A stretch of 64,000 nt of DNA from Dipteris shenzhenensis (taxonomy: Eukaryota; Polypodiophyta; Polypodiopsida; Gleicheniales): assembly GCA_047967505.1 (NCBI GenBank), contig CM106540.1; one strand, given 5' to 3'. How positions within the stretch are numbered: the stretch's first letter is position 1; each line of letters starts with the position of its first letter. Positions 1-11,198 of the stretch are shown here, in pieces. A program made the translations under genes and the position numbers. The notes beneath the pieces are model-generated. The model worked only from the letters and a program-made list of their open reading frames with translations. It had not been told where the DNA came from and did not search any database.

Positions 1-1129
1 AATAGGGAACAAGAATTAGATTATTGGCCTTCTCGTCGCTAGGATTGATATAGAATTCGCTTGGCTATTTGTTTACTATGGTATTCAAGTTGTTCAGCGG
101 CAGGCTTATTGTGTAATTTCTTATTTTATTTATCCATAAGTATCTAATGCTATTCTATGTTTGTTGACTAGAAGACCAAGATGGAGATCATGGGCCATGT
201 CTCACAAGGTTTGCTCATACACTCTCATGACGTAACAAACATTCAAAAAGGTACACTAGCTTAGCTGTGGACCAAAACTAATGGATCGATGGATCATTAT
301 ACTAATACATCATGAGAGAAGGGCCCATTCCTAGTTTTTAGCTCTCAAAGAGGAATCGCACAACCTCTCTAACCACACTATGTGTGGCTCTATAATATTA
401 TATAAAAAAGCTCACATTAATTTAATACTAAGAAACTGCACTCAAATATCCAATCTCAACTCTATCATATGTTGATTACTTTATTCTTGTTGCTTTAATG
501 TGGAGATTGTAACAATAATTGGTTTTTTTTTGCTAGAATGAACCATTGAAGGACCGTCGCATGGATCGCATCTCTCTTCAAGACACGTCTTGGTATAGAA
601 GAGGTGATCTGCTATGGCTATCTCTGAACATCAAAAAACATTTCCTCCCATAACCCTTTGGTTACCCCCCGCCCTTTTAAGTAGGCATTGCTAGTTGGAA
701 AATGAATTTGTGAAGGTTGTTCGTATGGTGATTACGGAGCTTAATGAGGTGTTCATATGATTAAGGATAAGGAAGTAACTGCATCTTGCCTCTATGGGAT
801 ATCACACGTAGAGAGTGACTTAGTAGGTAGGGAATGGTTGGATAATGTTCAAGTAATATGGTAGTCAAGTTGTCCATGTTTGACCTTCAATAAGGTGTAT
901 ATATGCTACAAAAGCATAAAGAAAAAAGGTTCAAGCATTGGGTTTTGCTATGTGGGCACTAAGTGTCCACATAGCAAAACCCACATAGTTGAACTTTTTT
1001 TTTTGGAAGGTTTTTTTAACTCCTTTTTTCATCATGTTGATATTGCAATTGAGTGACATTAATTCTCTTTTGCTTTTGTAAACGATGGCACTTGTCTACA
1101 TTTATTTATTTCCTTGTTTTCCCAACCAT
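1..1129. other. Intergenic DNA downstream of the neprosin-family gene
   Basis: I find no coding region, RNA gene or recognisable transposon domain here. The sequence is AT-rich. The only clear structure is the long inverted repeat at 924-997. The 3' UTR and polyadenylation region of the minus-strand gene that ends at 1130 must lie in the right-hand part. Confidence 0.6.
924..997. repeat. Long hairpin (inverted repeat, ~37-bp arms)
   Basis: Left arm 924-960 and right arm 961-997 are near-perfect reverse complements with almost no loop. The core is GGGTTTTGCTATGTGG on the left and CCACATAGCAAAACCC on the right. It lies about 130 bp beyond the stop codon of the neprosin-family gene. It could be a small MITE remnant or a foldback in the 3' UTR. 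I see no clear target-site duplication. Confidence 0.7.
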
Positions 1130-3529
1130 TCAAGGGCAATTGGAATTTCGACCTGGGCCACCAAAGAAGAAATATGTGCCCCATGTTGTGTCACTACCAC
1201 CTTGAATATCATAGCACTTGGGATCTTCAGCCACTGTTTGTAAACTAGATACATTCTGAAGGGTGTTCCCTGCATCCACCCACTCCAGATTCCTTATGTA
1301 GGCCGCTTCGTTGGAACCAGCTTCTGCAAATTTTCCGCTACCCATTTGTGTTGTTGCAATTGTGTGCTGGCCGTTCTGCTCCTGGTTCAGGATTTCTCCT
1401 CCCCATTCCAATAAGGTTGCAGAATCAGATAGATGTGTGAAGAGGGATTGAGGCCAATAGCCTACCAATTCTCCATTGAATTGCAGCCACCAGTTCCCTG
1501 TTCTTAAGTCCTATGCATAGAAATAAAACACATGTGAAGTATTAATCTGTGGTTCTTCTTTACTACTTACATGAAAACCGTTGAGCATATCTCCAAAAAG
1601 TATCATATACATGAAAATATAGTACAATGTCATTCACATCCTTGATTAGGATCTCACTTTGAATACACATAGCGTAAACTCCAATTGCTGACCGTCAATC
1701 GTAGATATTGGAGAAAGAGTCCCTCCTACAGCTACATTGTTGCTTGTTTGTACGAACCCAGAACAACCCAAATTGTAACATCCTGTCCCGTTGTAATTAT
1801 TGGCCTGCAAATAAGTTGAATGTGGGGTTACGTGAGGTCTGGCAAATGATGAAGTCAACATAATGTGAATGTACTACATGAACTTACGAGTGCATAGCAC
1901 AAATCTGACCTTAAACTTCAAAAACAGTACTTGTTGCAGTTTGTGCTGCTTGTCTTATCTATTATACTTAGGGCTGTTAATTGTCTATTGTGCCGTGCCG
2001 TGCCAATTAAACTTTTGGTGTCACTATACACTAGCGAGATATAAGATGAAGCAGTGCAAGCACAGTGGATTAATTACGGTCTGGTAAACCGGTCAAGTGG
2101 TATTAAAGAGGTACACATGCTATTAAGCATCAACTTACAGTCCAGTATATAAAAAGGCGAGTGTTGTTGTCACCATACATTGATGGGTAGACCTGTAGCA
2201 TATAGAATGCATTACGATGAGAATGTATTACTATGGTGAAAGTTTTGAGGTAATGAAAAAAATGACAGAATGCATTACTAATGCATTCACAAGGTGAAAG
2301 TTTTGAGGTAATGAAAATATAGGAGAAGTGTGAAATTCTGTTTGGATATAGTGAAGAGGGATACTGCATACTTGCCAGCCCGCCTCTATAGTGTTCAATT
2401 CACTACCAGAACCCGCCAAAACCCACCATTGGGCAAGGCTAAATTCGGTGGTGAACTCCACATTGGGGTTCCATAAGTTGAAGGTTGCTTGTGTGCCATA
2501 ATACGCTTGCTCCCCGTTGGCATACCCATAAGAATGCTACATACACCGCGCAAACCGGGAAAAAACTCAGTAATCTGAAACGAGATCTTGATTGACTGTC
2601 ATAATGAATCACGGAATTTTAATTTTTTTTCCGTCAAAAAAGTAGGTCATAGACATATCTACAGGTGCAAGCTGTCTGACCACAGACCAAGAATGTTTAT
2701 GAAAACTTTGCAGCTCCAGTATAAGTACCTAGCAGCTACACTCACCTGGTGATCAATTCCTCCAACAACCTGAGGAGCTCCGTAGAACTTGCGGCCGTAG
2801 AGTCTTGGTGAAGAACCCGTTCGTAGGATATCATCAATCGTAATGCGCCGAACAGGAATCGTGCCGTTAAGGCACTTCCCATTTTTCTGCCATAACTGAT
2901 AGGCTTGCCTCGTGTGGTGTCGAGTAAGAGACTCGGATCGATGAGGAAAGGTGGAAGGGGCTTCCTGCCAAGGAAGAAGCACGCAAGCAAAGCTGGTTTT
3001 TACTGTCGCACCTTCTTATTCGAGACACCATAGTTTAACGTTTTGAGGACAGAAAGCGAACGTCAACCAAGTGAAATGCTCAGGCTGACGCGCTAATTAC
3101 TAGTGTTTTAGTGTTAGTTCCCAGTATCTACCTGAAGCTTGTGGTCTTTTAGTAAAGGGTGGTCGAAGGCCAGCTGCGTGGAACGGGTTACGCAGTCTAT
3201 TGTATCTCCGTCGGAACTCTGCACGGCAGGCGCGGAGTAAATACTGCTTGAGCTCGAGCGTAACAAGACATTCTCAATCTTGCATTAGATGGGGTGGCAT
3301 TTTCGTGAATCATCCTTAAGAGTTATAGTATACACATAATCATAATTACCCGGATGGTCTTCACTGCAGGCTTATTCAACTTGTGAAGATGGTCTTCGAT
3401 GCTGGACATGTCCACTTCCTCGACCTTACTGCGACTGCGAGCCCAGGCTAAACGAGGAAAATTGCAGCAAAGTATCCAGAGAAGTATAACATATAAAGGA
3501 ACATACAGAGGACGGAGAAACTGTCCCAT
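1130..3529 (-). CDS. Neprosin-domain (DUF239) secreted protein, seven exons
   Basis: The spliced model is complement of 3350-3529, 3132-3218, 2746-2964, 2372-2536, 2139-2192, 1658-1804 and 1130-1510. All junctions are GT-AG and phase 0, giving 410 residues. The N-terminus (MGQFLRPLYV..., hydrophobic to about residue 28) looks like a signal peptide. Residues ~45-162 match the neprosin activation peptide: LNKPAVKTIR, DGDTIDCV, then QLWQKNGKC and GTIPVRRI. Residues ~163-410 are the catalytic-type neprosin domain with NLWNP, IEAGWQV, YGDNNTRLF, TGCYNLGCSGFVQ, GYWPQSLF and LEWGGE. Neprosin of Nepenthes is a glutamate peptidase with Glu188 and Glu297. Glu213 (IEAGW) and Glu319 (LEWGG) here are at similar spacing and are my candidates. 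Length and domain order are normal for the family. It lies outside the 30-kb duplication. Substrate is unknown; prolyl-endopeptidase activity is inferred from the family only. Confidence 0.93.
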
Positions 3530-4230
3530 GATTGACGGGTATTGGTGAAAACTGTAACAAGAGGCTAGAGGCTATTTCAGCTGCACTCTCATCTGACAGA
3601 ACGTCCTCTCCTTACAGAAAGGTAATAGAAGACGACGATCCAAGCATACAAGATGGTGTATCGTCGATTAAATTTGGCCGCAAAGAGTACTTATTATATA
3701 TGGTATAGCTGAGGTGGTCGTGCTGGTATTTCTTGCTCCGAGGACTGGATGAGCACTGTGCTTCAGTAAGGCGCATGGAGGTCATCTTCGTCGTGACCGA
3801 AAGATCATGAATTCGCCTAAATTTCACATGCGATTCAAGAACTGCGATGACAATTCAAACAAGAGAAGCTTTGTCTAATATGGTGCGACCCACGCGGGAA
3901 CAAGGACATCTTTGCATGGCCGGAGATAAGAGTCCGTCAATGTGTCGTGGTCGATGTACCGTGTCGTGGAGGGATGATTGAACGCATGAGCGGTGGAAGG
4001 GACGAAGACGACTTGATTGTTGAGGCTTCTAAATCAAAATGTGTCCCTCGATTAGATGGAAGGGAGACTTGTAAATCAAAATGCCTTCCTCGATTACATT
4101 TTAATGAAAGCACGTTTGTAGGCCTTGTAGGGGAAACAAATTTCAAGACCTTTGTACGAAAGGACATCCGTGGAATAGGCACTCTTAAGCATTTGTAGTA
4201 ATCGCACTACATTTCAAATGCCTTTTTTCT

Positions 4231-4350
4231 AAAACTTGGGAGCTCAAATCTTGTATTATGTACATGGCAAGGACCTCGCTAGCTTAACGCATTTCTCAAA
4301 TTTGGGAGCTAAAATCTTGTATTATGTAGATGGCAAGGACCTGGGTTAGC
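4231..4350. repeat. Two-copy tandem repeat, period ~66 bp
   Basis: The phrase TTGGGAGCTNAAATCTTGTA followed by a TATG..GATGGCAAGGACCT-like tail occurs at about 4236 and again at about 4302. The second copy diverges at its end. No function is apparent. Confidence 0.7.
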
Positions 4351-4554
4351 TTGAAAACAACCTCCGTTGTACGATGATTGGCAAAAATTTTATAGAAGAT
4401 AAATATGCACGCTCGAGCTATCATTGTAGCCCTGAGGATGTCGCCATCACCCTGAGAAAATGCCTAGGAAGAACCAATTGCTGACACGGCTCGTAGAAGG
4501 TCATCTTGTTGTTGCTATCTGTGACAAAAGGCCCTGAACCTTAATGCTTAGGAC

Positions 4555-4639
4555 ATGCCCATGGGAGGCATTTCCCAAAAATCAAGGTGGCGAGCGGCGG
4601 CACCTTGACTTACTTTTAGGAAATGCCTCCCATGGGCAT
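4555..4639. repeat. Hairpin with ~35-bp arms and GC-rich loop
   Basis: The left arm 4555-4589 begins ATGCCCATGGGAGGCATTTCC and is mirrored by the right arm 4601-4639, which ends GGAAATGCCTCCCATGGGCAT when read on the plus strand. The two arms meet at AAGGTG/CACCTT around an 11-bp loop, GCGAGCGGCGG. A few mismatches and a short insertion lie in the inner right arm. It resembles a MITE or a small-RNA-type foldback. I see no miRNA family match. Confidence 0.75.
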
Positions 4640-5791
4640 TTCCCTCATGTCTTCCTTATCTTGTTATGAATGATCATGCGAGGAGTAATTTTTCTATAGA
4701 TTTTTAGGCTAGAGATCTTATGAAGGCCTGAGCCAAAAAAAGTCCACTCTTTATGCCTATCCTGATCAAGAGAGTTACATGGCCAATCAATAGAACAAAA
4801 GAGCCTATCCCACTATTTCTTAAAACCCAAGGGATACATTTCAAATGCCTTTCAAGAACTTATATGTGAAGATTTACCCTAATTCTCTTTTGAGGTCAAT
4901 TTAGACATCCACCCTTCTAACCAGAAGCTTATATTTAAGGCAACCCTCTCTTTTTCCTTGTTTCTTATCATGGGACTATCCATCAATATGTTTAGGACTT
5001 TTCTCTTAGGCCAGGTTCCAAGCAAGTAGAAGCCAAGGGACCGAAATCAACTTGGAATAAAATAATTGGTTTGAATTCTAGGTCATGTTAACATTGCATA
5101 GAATAATTACTTCCAAGCTCATGAGGTTGGATATCTCCCATGTCTGCACCTTCAACCGCAAAACGAAAAGTTAGACAACCACATGGACAATTTTCTATTT
5201 CGATATTGACATATGAATATGTTCACTTTTATTTCTCTTAGCTTCTGCCCAATGTAACTGCATGTGCGAAACCTAGCTCCTTGGCTTTTGGTATGTTTGA
5301 AACAGCCCTTAGTCATGATCTCTCCACATTTTATTCCAAAATACTCACCATCTTTTTTATTAATCTTTTCTTCATCTCTAGCTCGTCGATCTCTTCTTCA
5401 TACATCTACTTTTATACCCATGGCATTGGTTTTTACATTAAATTATTAAGGAAGGTTGACATATTGTTTTGATGTACTCAAAACTATGAGTCTTTCTATC
5501 ATGAACCCCTCTTGGAAATCTCACTTTCCTTTCAGATTCAACTCCATCCATACCTTTAGTGGTTAACTTCATTATTAGCTCCATCTTTGCCACACCTATC
5601 TTTGTCTCTTTGAAAAGATTACCAACTAAATGAAGGAGATGAAGTTAGAGCTAATGATAGTGGCATCAACGTTTGGAGTACATCAAAATAATAAAGCAAC
5701 CCGCGTTCCATCTTGAAAGGTTCAGGCAACAATATGTGAATATAGCACATTTGCCAAAATTTTAAAAACATTACAAAATAAGATACACAAG

Positions 5792-7932
5792 GGATTTTCA
5801 AAAGGGATTTTGAAGAAAACCCATATGTTTGTATATATAAAAGGGGTTGTTTTAAAAGCCTTAATTTTACAAATAGGGGGGTTTTAATAGGGAGATAACT
5901 TACATGTTCATTGTCCTTATTTCATGAGACATTTATAGTCAAGCTAGTTGTCGTCTTCTATTTCATTTGTGTCTTTACGAATTGACACCAGACCATGAAT
6001 GATTGAAATAAGAAGTCCATCAGTTTCTTCTTTTTCTTATTTGTGATAGCTCTATATTTGTTTCCAAACTAGTCACCATTTCCCTTTTTCATATTGCAAT
6101 CATTTGTCATTTCATATGCATGCTCTTGTCAATTTACTTTTAGACCCATATTTTTAAGCCACTCACCATTTTCTTTCTTTAGTATTGCTATTATGACCAA
6201 CTCATCTTTATTTCAATCTCCATTTCTATTTTTGTCATTGTATGCATGCTGTCATCAATCTACCTCTACCTTTACACCCATGGTGTTACAATTATATAAT
6301 TCTTTATTGGATGGTTGATGCCTTTTTATAATGTATTTCATACTGTGAGCTTTTTCTTACGTAATTCCCTTTTTTCAAATCAAAGGACCGGATTCATTCA
6401 AATTTCTACTCATTTGTTTCTATTATAGAGTAGTAATTGTTTTTTTTTTGGGATAAAGACACAAATTGTATTAATAAAAAGAACTATACAATGAAAAAAG
6501 GCTCCTTTCACATTGAAAGGAAGACAGCTTCACTCCCATAGTTTCCCAGGCAATTTACAACTTTCATTTTTTCGCCCCAAAAAGGACATCACCGTCCCTA
6601 TTTCATCTCTGTCAATATTTTGTCCTTTGGCATTCTTTGGAAAACAATTCCGTTTCTGTGGCTCCAGATTTGGTTTAACACTAAAGCTCTAATAATGTGA
6701 AACATCGGATAGACCATGTCATTTTGGTCGTCCTTGTCCCCCAAAAGTGCCATCTTTCACTTGAACTTGAACGTGATCCCCAAACTATTCAACTTCTTTT
6801 TCACTATTTCCCAAAGTTCACGCGAGATGGGACATTCCCACAGCAAGTGCATATGGATTTTCAGAAGGGATTTTGAAGAAAACCCATACGTTTGTATATA
6901 TAAAAGGGGTTGTTTTAAAAGCCTTAATTTTACAAATAGGGGGGTTTTAATAGGGAGATAACTTACATGTTCATTGTCCTTATTTCATGAGACATTTATA
7001 GTCAAGCTAGTTGTCGTCTTCTATTTCATTTGTGTCTTTATGAATTGACACCAGACCATGAATGATTGAAATAAGAAGGTGAAGAATAAGAAGTCCATCA
7101 GTTTCTTCTTTTTCTTATCTGTGATAGCTCTATATTTCTTTCCAAACTAGTCACCATTTCCCTTTTTCATATTGCGATCATTTGTCATTTCATATGCATG
7201 CTCTTGTCAATTTACTTTTAGACCCATATTTTTAAGCCACTCACCATTTTCTTTCTTTAGTATTGCTATTATGACCAACTCATCTTTATTTCAATCTCCA
7301 TTTCTATTATTGTCATTGTATGCATGCTTTCATCAATCTACCTCTACCTTTACACCCATGGTGTTACAATTATATAATTCTTTATTGGATGGTTGATGCC
7401 TTTTTATAATGTGTTTGATACTGTGAGCTTTTTCATACGTAATTCCCTTTTTTCAAATCAAAGGACCGGATTCATTCAAATTTCTACTCATTTGTTTCTA
7501 TTATAGAGCAGTAATTGTTTTTTTTTTGCAATAAAGACACAAATTATATTAATAAAAAGAACTATACAATGAAAAAAGGCTCCTTTCACATTGAAAGGAA
7601 CATAGCTTCACTCCCATAGTTTCCCAGGCAATTTACAACTTTCATTTTTTCACCCCAAAAAGAACATCACCATCCCTATTTCATCTCTGTCAATATTTTG
7701 TCCTTTGGCATTCTTTGGAAAACAATTCCGTTTCTGTGGCTCCAGATTTGGTTTAACACTAAAGCTCTAATAATGTGAAACATCGGATAGACCATGTCAT
7801 TTTGGTCGCCCTTGTCCCCCAAAAGTGCCATCTTTCACTTGAACTTGAACATGATCCCCAAACTATTCAACTTCTTTTTCACTATTTCCCAAAGTTCACG
7901 AGAGATGGGGCATTCCCACAGCAAGTGCATAT
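5792..7932. repeat. Tandem duplication, unit ~1,063 bp
   Basis: The sequence from 5792 restarts at 6855 (offset 1063) and runs with few differences to about 7932. One difference is an extra ~15-bp GAAGAATAAGAAG-like insertion near 7078. The junction at 6854/6855 joins LINE sequence (ending CATATG) back to the unit start (GGATTTTCA). Each unit holds an AT/CT-rich left part and a minus-strand LINE 3' end on the right. Confidence 0.88.
6439..6854 (-). pseudogene. LINE 3'-end fragment (left copy), truncated by the duplication
   Basis: The minus strand ends in a poly(A) tract (poly(T) on the plus strand near 6439-6449). Upstream of the tail, minus-strand translation gives HMHLLWECPISRELW and then N-x-IWSHRNGIVF-like residues. 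These are typical of the zinc-binding (zf-RVT) and C-terminal part of plant L1-type ORF2. The 5' side stops abruptly at 6854, where the tandem duplication restarts. There is no intact reading frame. Confidence 0.75.
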
Positions 7933-8349
7933 GGGTTTCTTTGAATCTGCCACACAAAGTGTAGGAAGGTGGACTTCGCGGATTCCATTTCCCTAGCCTT
8001 ACTCTGACTGGTAGCTTACCCACTAAAACCCTCCATAAAATGAAGTTGAGTCTGAAAGAGGAGGTCGCTTCCTAGGCCCTCCCGAGTCTTCAGTCCCATG
8101 TGTTAACTCTATCTGTAGGGGCATGGAATCTTCACTGTTTCTCTCCAAGCCGCAGAACATTGCTACCCTGATTGCTTTTTGAAATCATGCAGCGTAAGTA
8201 TGTGAAAGGCTTTCCCCGTACACCAGAAAAAACCTTTGAAATCCTCAGCTTCTATGAAAATGTGACTCATTGCCCAATCATCTCTTATTCTTTCTAATAA
8301 CTCCCAAACTACCTGGGTCTTTGATTCTCGTAAGCCATAAATTGTGGCT
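7517..8349 (-). pseudogene. LINE (L1-type) ORF2 C-terminal fragment
   Basis: This is the longer copy of the same LINE end. The clearest stretch (7835-8023, minus) reads GKLPVRVRLGKW, then CGRFKETHMHLLWECPISR, then LWEIV. This is the reverse-transcriptase zinc-binding domain (zf-RVT) pattern of plant non-LTR elements. Upstream to about 8349 the minus strand still gives LINE-like sequence (VVWELLERIRDDW...) interrupted by stops. A poly(A) tail lies at 7517-7527. Reverse transcriptase and endonuclease domains are missing. The 5' side ends where the Copia LTR begins at 8351. Confidence 0.82.
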
Positions 8350-8350
8350 A

Positions 8351-8574
8351 TGTTGAGAGTTCACGCTCAACATCATGTGATCATATGTGCATCGCACTAA
8401 CCCAATAGAGTGATATAAAGGAAAGGGTTAGATGCCCCAACCCTAACCCTAAATGGGTTTGTATCTATTCTACATTTTCTACTAAATCTAGTGTACAGTT
8501 AGCCATTTGTGGTGTGCTCTCTAGCTGTGCCCTCTCTCCTCATCTCCACTCTTCTCCTCTCCCCTCTTCATATT
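8351..8574 (+). mobile_element. 5' LTR of a Copia-type retrotransposon
   Basis: It begins TGTTGAGAGTTC. The same 224 bp recurs in inverted orientation at 19286-19509 and again at 49639-49862, which fixes both ends. A pyrimidine-rich end (CTCTCCCCTCTTCATATT) is followed at once by a primer-binding-like sequence at 8574-8586. The LTR contains two telomere-type words, CCCTAACCCTAAAT. No same-orientation 3' LTR is present in the window. Confidence 0.8.
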
Positions 8575-8586
8575 ATCAGAGCATGG
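8574..8586 (+). other. Primer-binding site, initiator tRNA-Met type
   Basis: TATCAGAGCATGG directly after the LTR resembles the TGGTATCAGAGC that plant Copia elements use to pair with the 3' end of initiator methionine tRNA. The leading TGG is altered, so priming would be weakened in this copy. Confidence 0.65.
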
Positions 8587-11198
8587 TTCTGCCTTCCGTT
8601 GAGGCGCCATCCTTCTTGTGAGAGCGAGAGAGATCGATTGAGAGATTGAGAGCTTCTCGAGTGTTCTTGTGAGTGTTCACTTCCGTAGAGAAAAGTTTTC
8701 GCCCATGAGAATTAAAGATTTTTGTTATTGCCGAGAGAGAGAGAGAGATCTTTGTCCTTGTTTGAGAGAGAGACGTGTTAGTAGTATTCATTCATATTTG
8801 AGAGAAACGAGTGAAAGAGAGAGAAAGAAAGTTCTCTTTGAGAAAGAGAGCATTTTGGCTTTTGAAGAGCTAAGCTCAGCCGACAAAGCAAGAACTAAGC
8901 TAAGGGCTTTGGAGGAGGTCGACTAAGAAGCTCCATAGCCACAAGCTTCAACCTCTCCACAGCCGACCTGTAGCTAGCCCATCTCTGGCTCATGCCAGCA
9001 GCTTCGAAACTCTACAGCCCTGCAACAATCTATCTAAGGCGCCTCCAACAGCAGCTCCAACTAAAGCTTCAATGGCCCTCCACGACGGCCAACGTGCAGC
9101 CTACTACAAGGCAACGACTCCACGCCCACGGGCTACTCCTCAAAGCTACGCCCAAGCCTTACCTCCACCTATGTTCAACGCCAGGCCTTTAGCTTTCCAT
9201 TGACTCCTGCTAGGTGCTCTACACAGCAACGACCCGACGCCAAAGCTCATCCTTCAGCAGTCAAGGCGGCGGGCAGAACAGCGAGCCTCTAGCCACCGCT
9301 TCACGGGCGCACGGAGCTACAAACGGGCACAACAGAGGACATAAGAGACCCTTGGCTCATCAACATGCAACGAACTGCGCCTCCAAGCTCTACTGCAGTC
9401 AAGGCTCACGTGGCCTCTCCAGCAGCGACTCCCTCACCAACGAGCCGGCACCTCCTACAACGAGACATCCTATGCATGCTCCTCAGCGACGGCCAACCCT
9501 CAGCCGCCTCTTCAATGAGCAACTCTGACGACGAAGCGCTACGCTCCAAAGCCCTCACTGTGCATGAGGCTCTCGCAGCAGCCTCCTACAGCTTCAATGA
9601 TAATGGCGACGGGTTCTGCATCACCAATAGCTTCACTATTGCAGAGCACCATCCACGACCCACTGCAACGTTTTCTCCACGACCCAGCTCTAGGAGGTGG
9701 CCTCACAACCGACAGATGCCCGCACTATCTCCACGCCAACGCCAGCGCTTTAAACTCCAGCCATGTCCAGCGACTCATAGCTCAAAGCACAACGACGCCT
9801 TCATCAACTTGTTGATGGAATCTTCGTAGATTCCCGCGGTTCTTTCGAGATTCCAGCTATCCTCCGATTGACACACATCATTTTATCCTCACCAGGATCA
9901 CACAAGGTTGGTCACCCTTCTACCACGTGGCACTTCCACCCCAATCCTTATCAGCCACGTAGATAGACTCCTACCTACCACGTCAGCAGAGCCCCGTGAG
10001 GCTGCCATGTCATCCTTATCTGCCACGTCAGTACCCGACTGCCATGTCAACAGTATAGTCAATACTGCCACGTCAGCTGACACGTCATCTGCCATGTCAG
10101 CTGACACATCATCAGCCACCTCAGCTGCCATGTCAGCTCAGCCATGTCATCACCTCACCCTGGTCAACTTGACCCTGGATTAGTCAACCAGACTTGGGTT
10201 AGTCAATCTGATCATGGTTAGGCCAGCATGACCTTGGGTTAGGTCAACTAGTGCCACATCAGCAGCATAGTCAGCATTGACCTCTGCAGGCACACACGGT
10301 GCTCCACAGTCACTGCATGTGACCACACCTACCACCTAGGCACAGGGCTCCACTGGCACATCCCTTGCTAGGCACAGTCACTGCATGTGACCTCCTGCCT
10401 GCCACATCATCATTGAGCACCATTGCACTCCTTTTGCCCCTCCACCTAGATCAAGCCATATCTCTTGATCCAGGAAGAATTTGAGGGCGCTCCAAAAAGG
10501 AAAAACGATCAATTTTTCATGCTCTACACATTCGTCATATCACGTGCACATTCCAACGCAATTTGCGCTCACTTTTGAGCCTCGTCGAGACGAATCCACT
10601 TCCTACACGCACATCAACCTCTACACCGACGCATCTAACCCAGCACTTAAAAAGAACAAAAGAAAAGAAATTATTTGCTGTTCTTTCATCGATCGATGGT
10701 TGGTATAGATCTAGATCAGAGTAGACTAGATCGCCATAGAGGGGACGCTCTGAAATCTCCCCAAATTGCCAATCTAAGCCATGCCCAAAATTCCCGACTA
10801 GTACCTACTCGGAGTCAGTCCATACACTCACATACGGTTTCACATCATCACATTACCTGAAACCTGACGTTCATCAGTTCAGTGAGCAGACTTCAGAGTA
10901 TTCAGAGGCATTGCCGATTGTTCAGTGGGTAGATAGCACATGATTTGATTTCACACACACATGCCATAATTGTAAAGCCTATTCGGCTATTTCACGACAT
11001 TGTGCACATCATTTCAACCTTGTAGAGCCTCTTGGCTATTCCCGGCATCATTTGCCACAAGCCTTGTAATTCAGATTGGATTTAATCTATTGCAGTTCTA
11101 TCTTCACCGACAATTCAAATTTCACTTGGCACAATTAGTGTTTTGCAGTTGATTCATACAAAGATTTTTCACAACACTTTGAGTACATTTCTTGCACC
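8587..11198 (+). other. Copia leader between primer-binding site and gag
   Basis: About 2.6 kb with no recognisable protein. It starts GA-rich (8610-8870), becomes GC- and CA-rich with low-complexity open frames (8990-9830), then carries a cluster of CACGTCA words (9921-10146). It ends in the gag start context TTGCACCATGCC at 11199. Long leaders of this kind are known in large plant LTR elements. The low-complexity frames (for example 9365-9829) show no domain, and I do not call them genes. Confidence 0.6.
9921..10146 (+). repeat. Cluster of CCACGTCAGC / GCCATGTCAGC words in the leader
   Basis: Short words of the form (G/T)CCA(C/T)GTCA(G/T) recur many times, often paired as CACGTCAGCTGACACGTCA, which is partly palindromic. 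ACGT cores of this type are the binding class of plant bZIP factors. Whether they act as enhancer sites here is inference. GCCATGTCA variants may be decayed (C to T) copies of GCCACGTCA. Confidence 0.6.

Larger units (their letters stand above)
3530..5791. other. Unassigned AT-rich intergenic DNA
   Basis: This contains the promoter side of the neprosin-family gene and then DNA with no protein family I recognise. Short open frames are present but lack domain signatures. Structured elements inside are the 66-bp tandem repeat at 4231-4350 and the hairpin at 4555-4639, listed separately. Near 4030-4100 a short phrase (AAATCAAAATG followed by CCTCGATTA) occurs twice. Confidence 0.6.

Noticed and set aside
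9365-9829. 154-residue frame in the Copia leader
   Set aside because: It has low-complexity Ser/Pro/Arg composition, no start preference and no family similarity, and an equally open overlapping frame.
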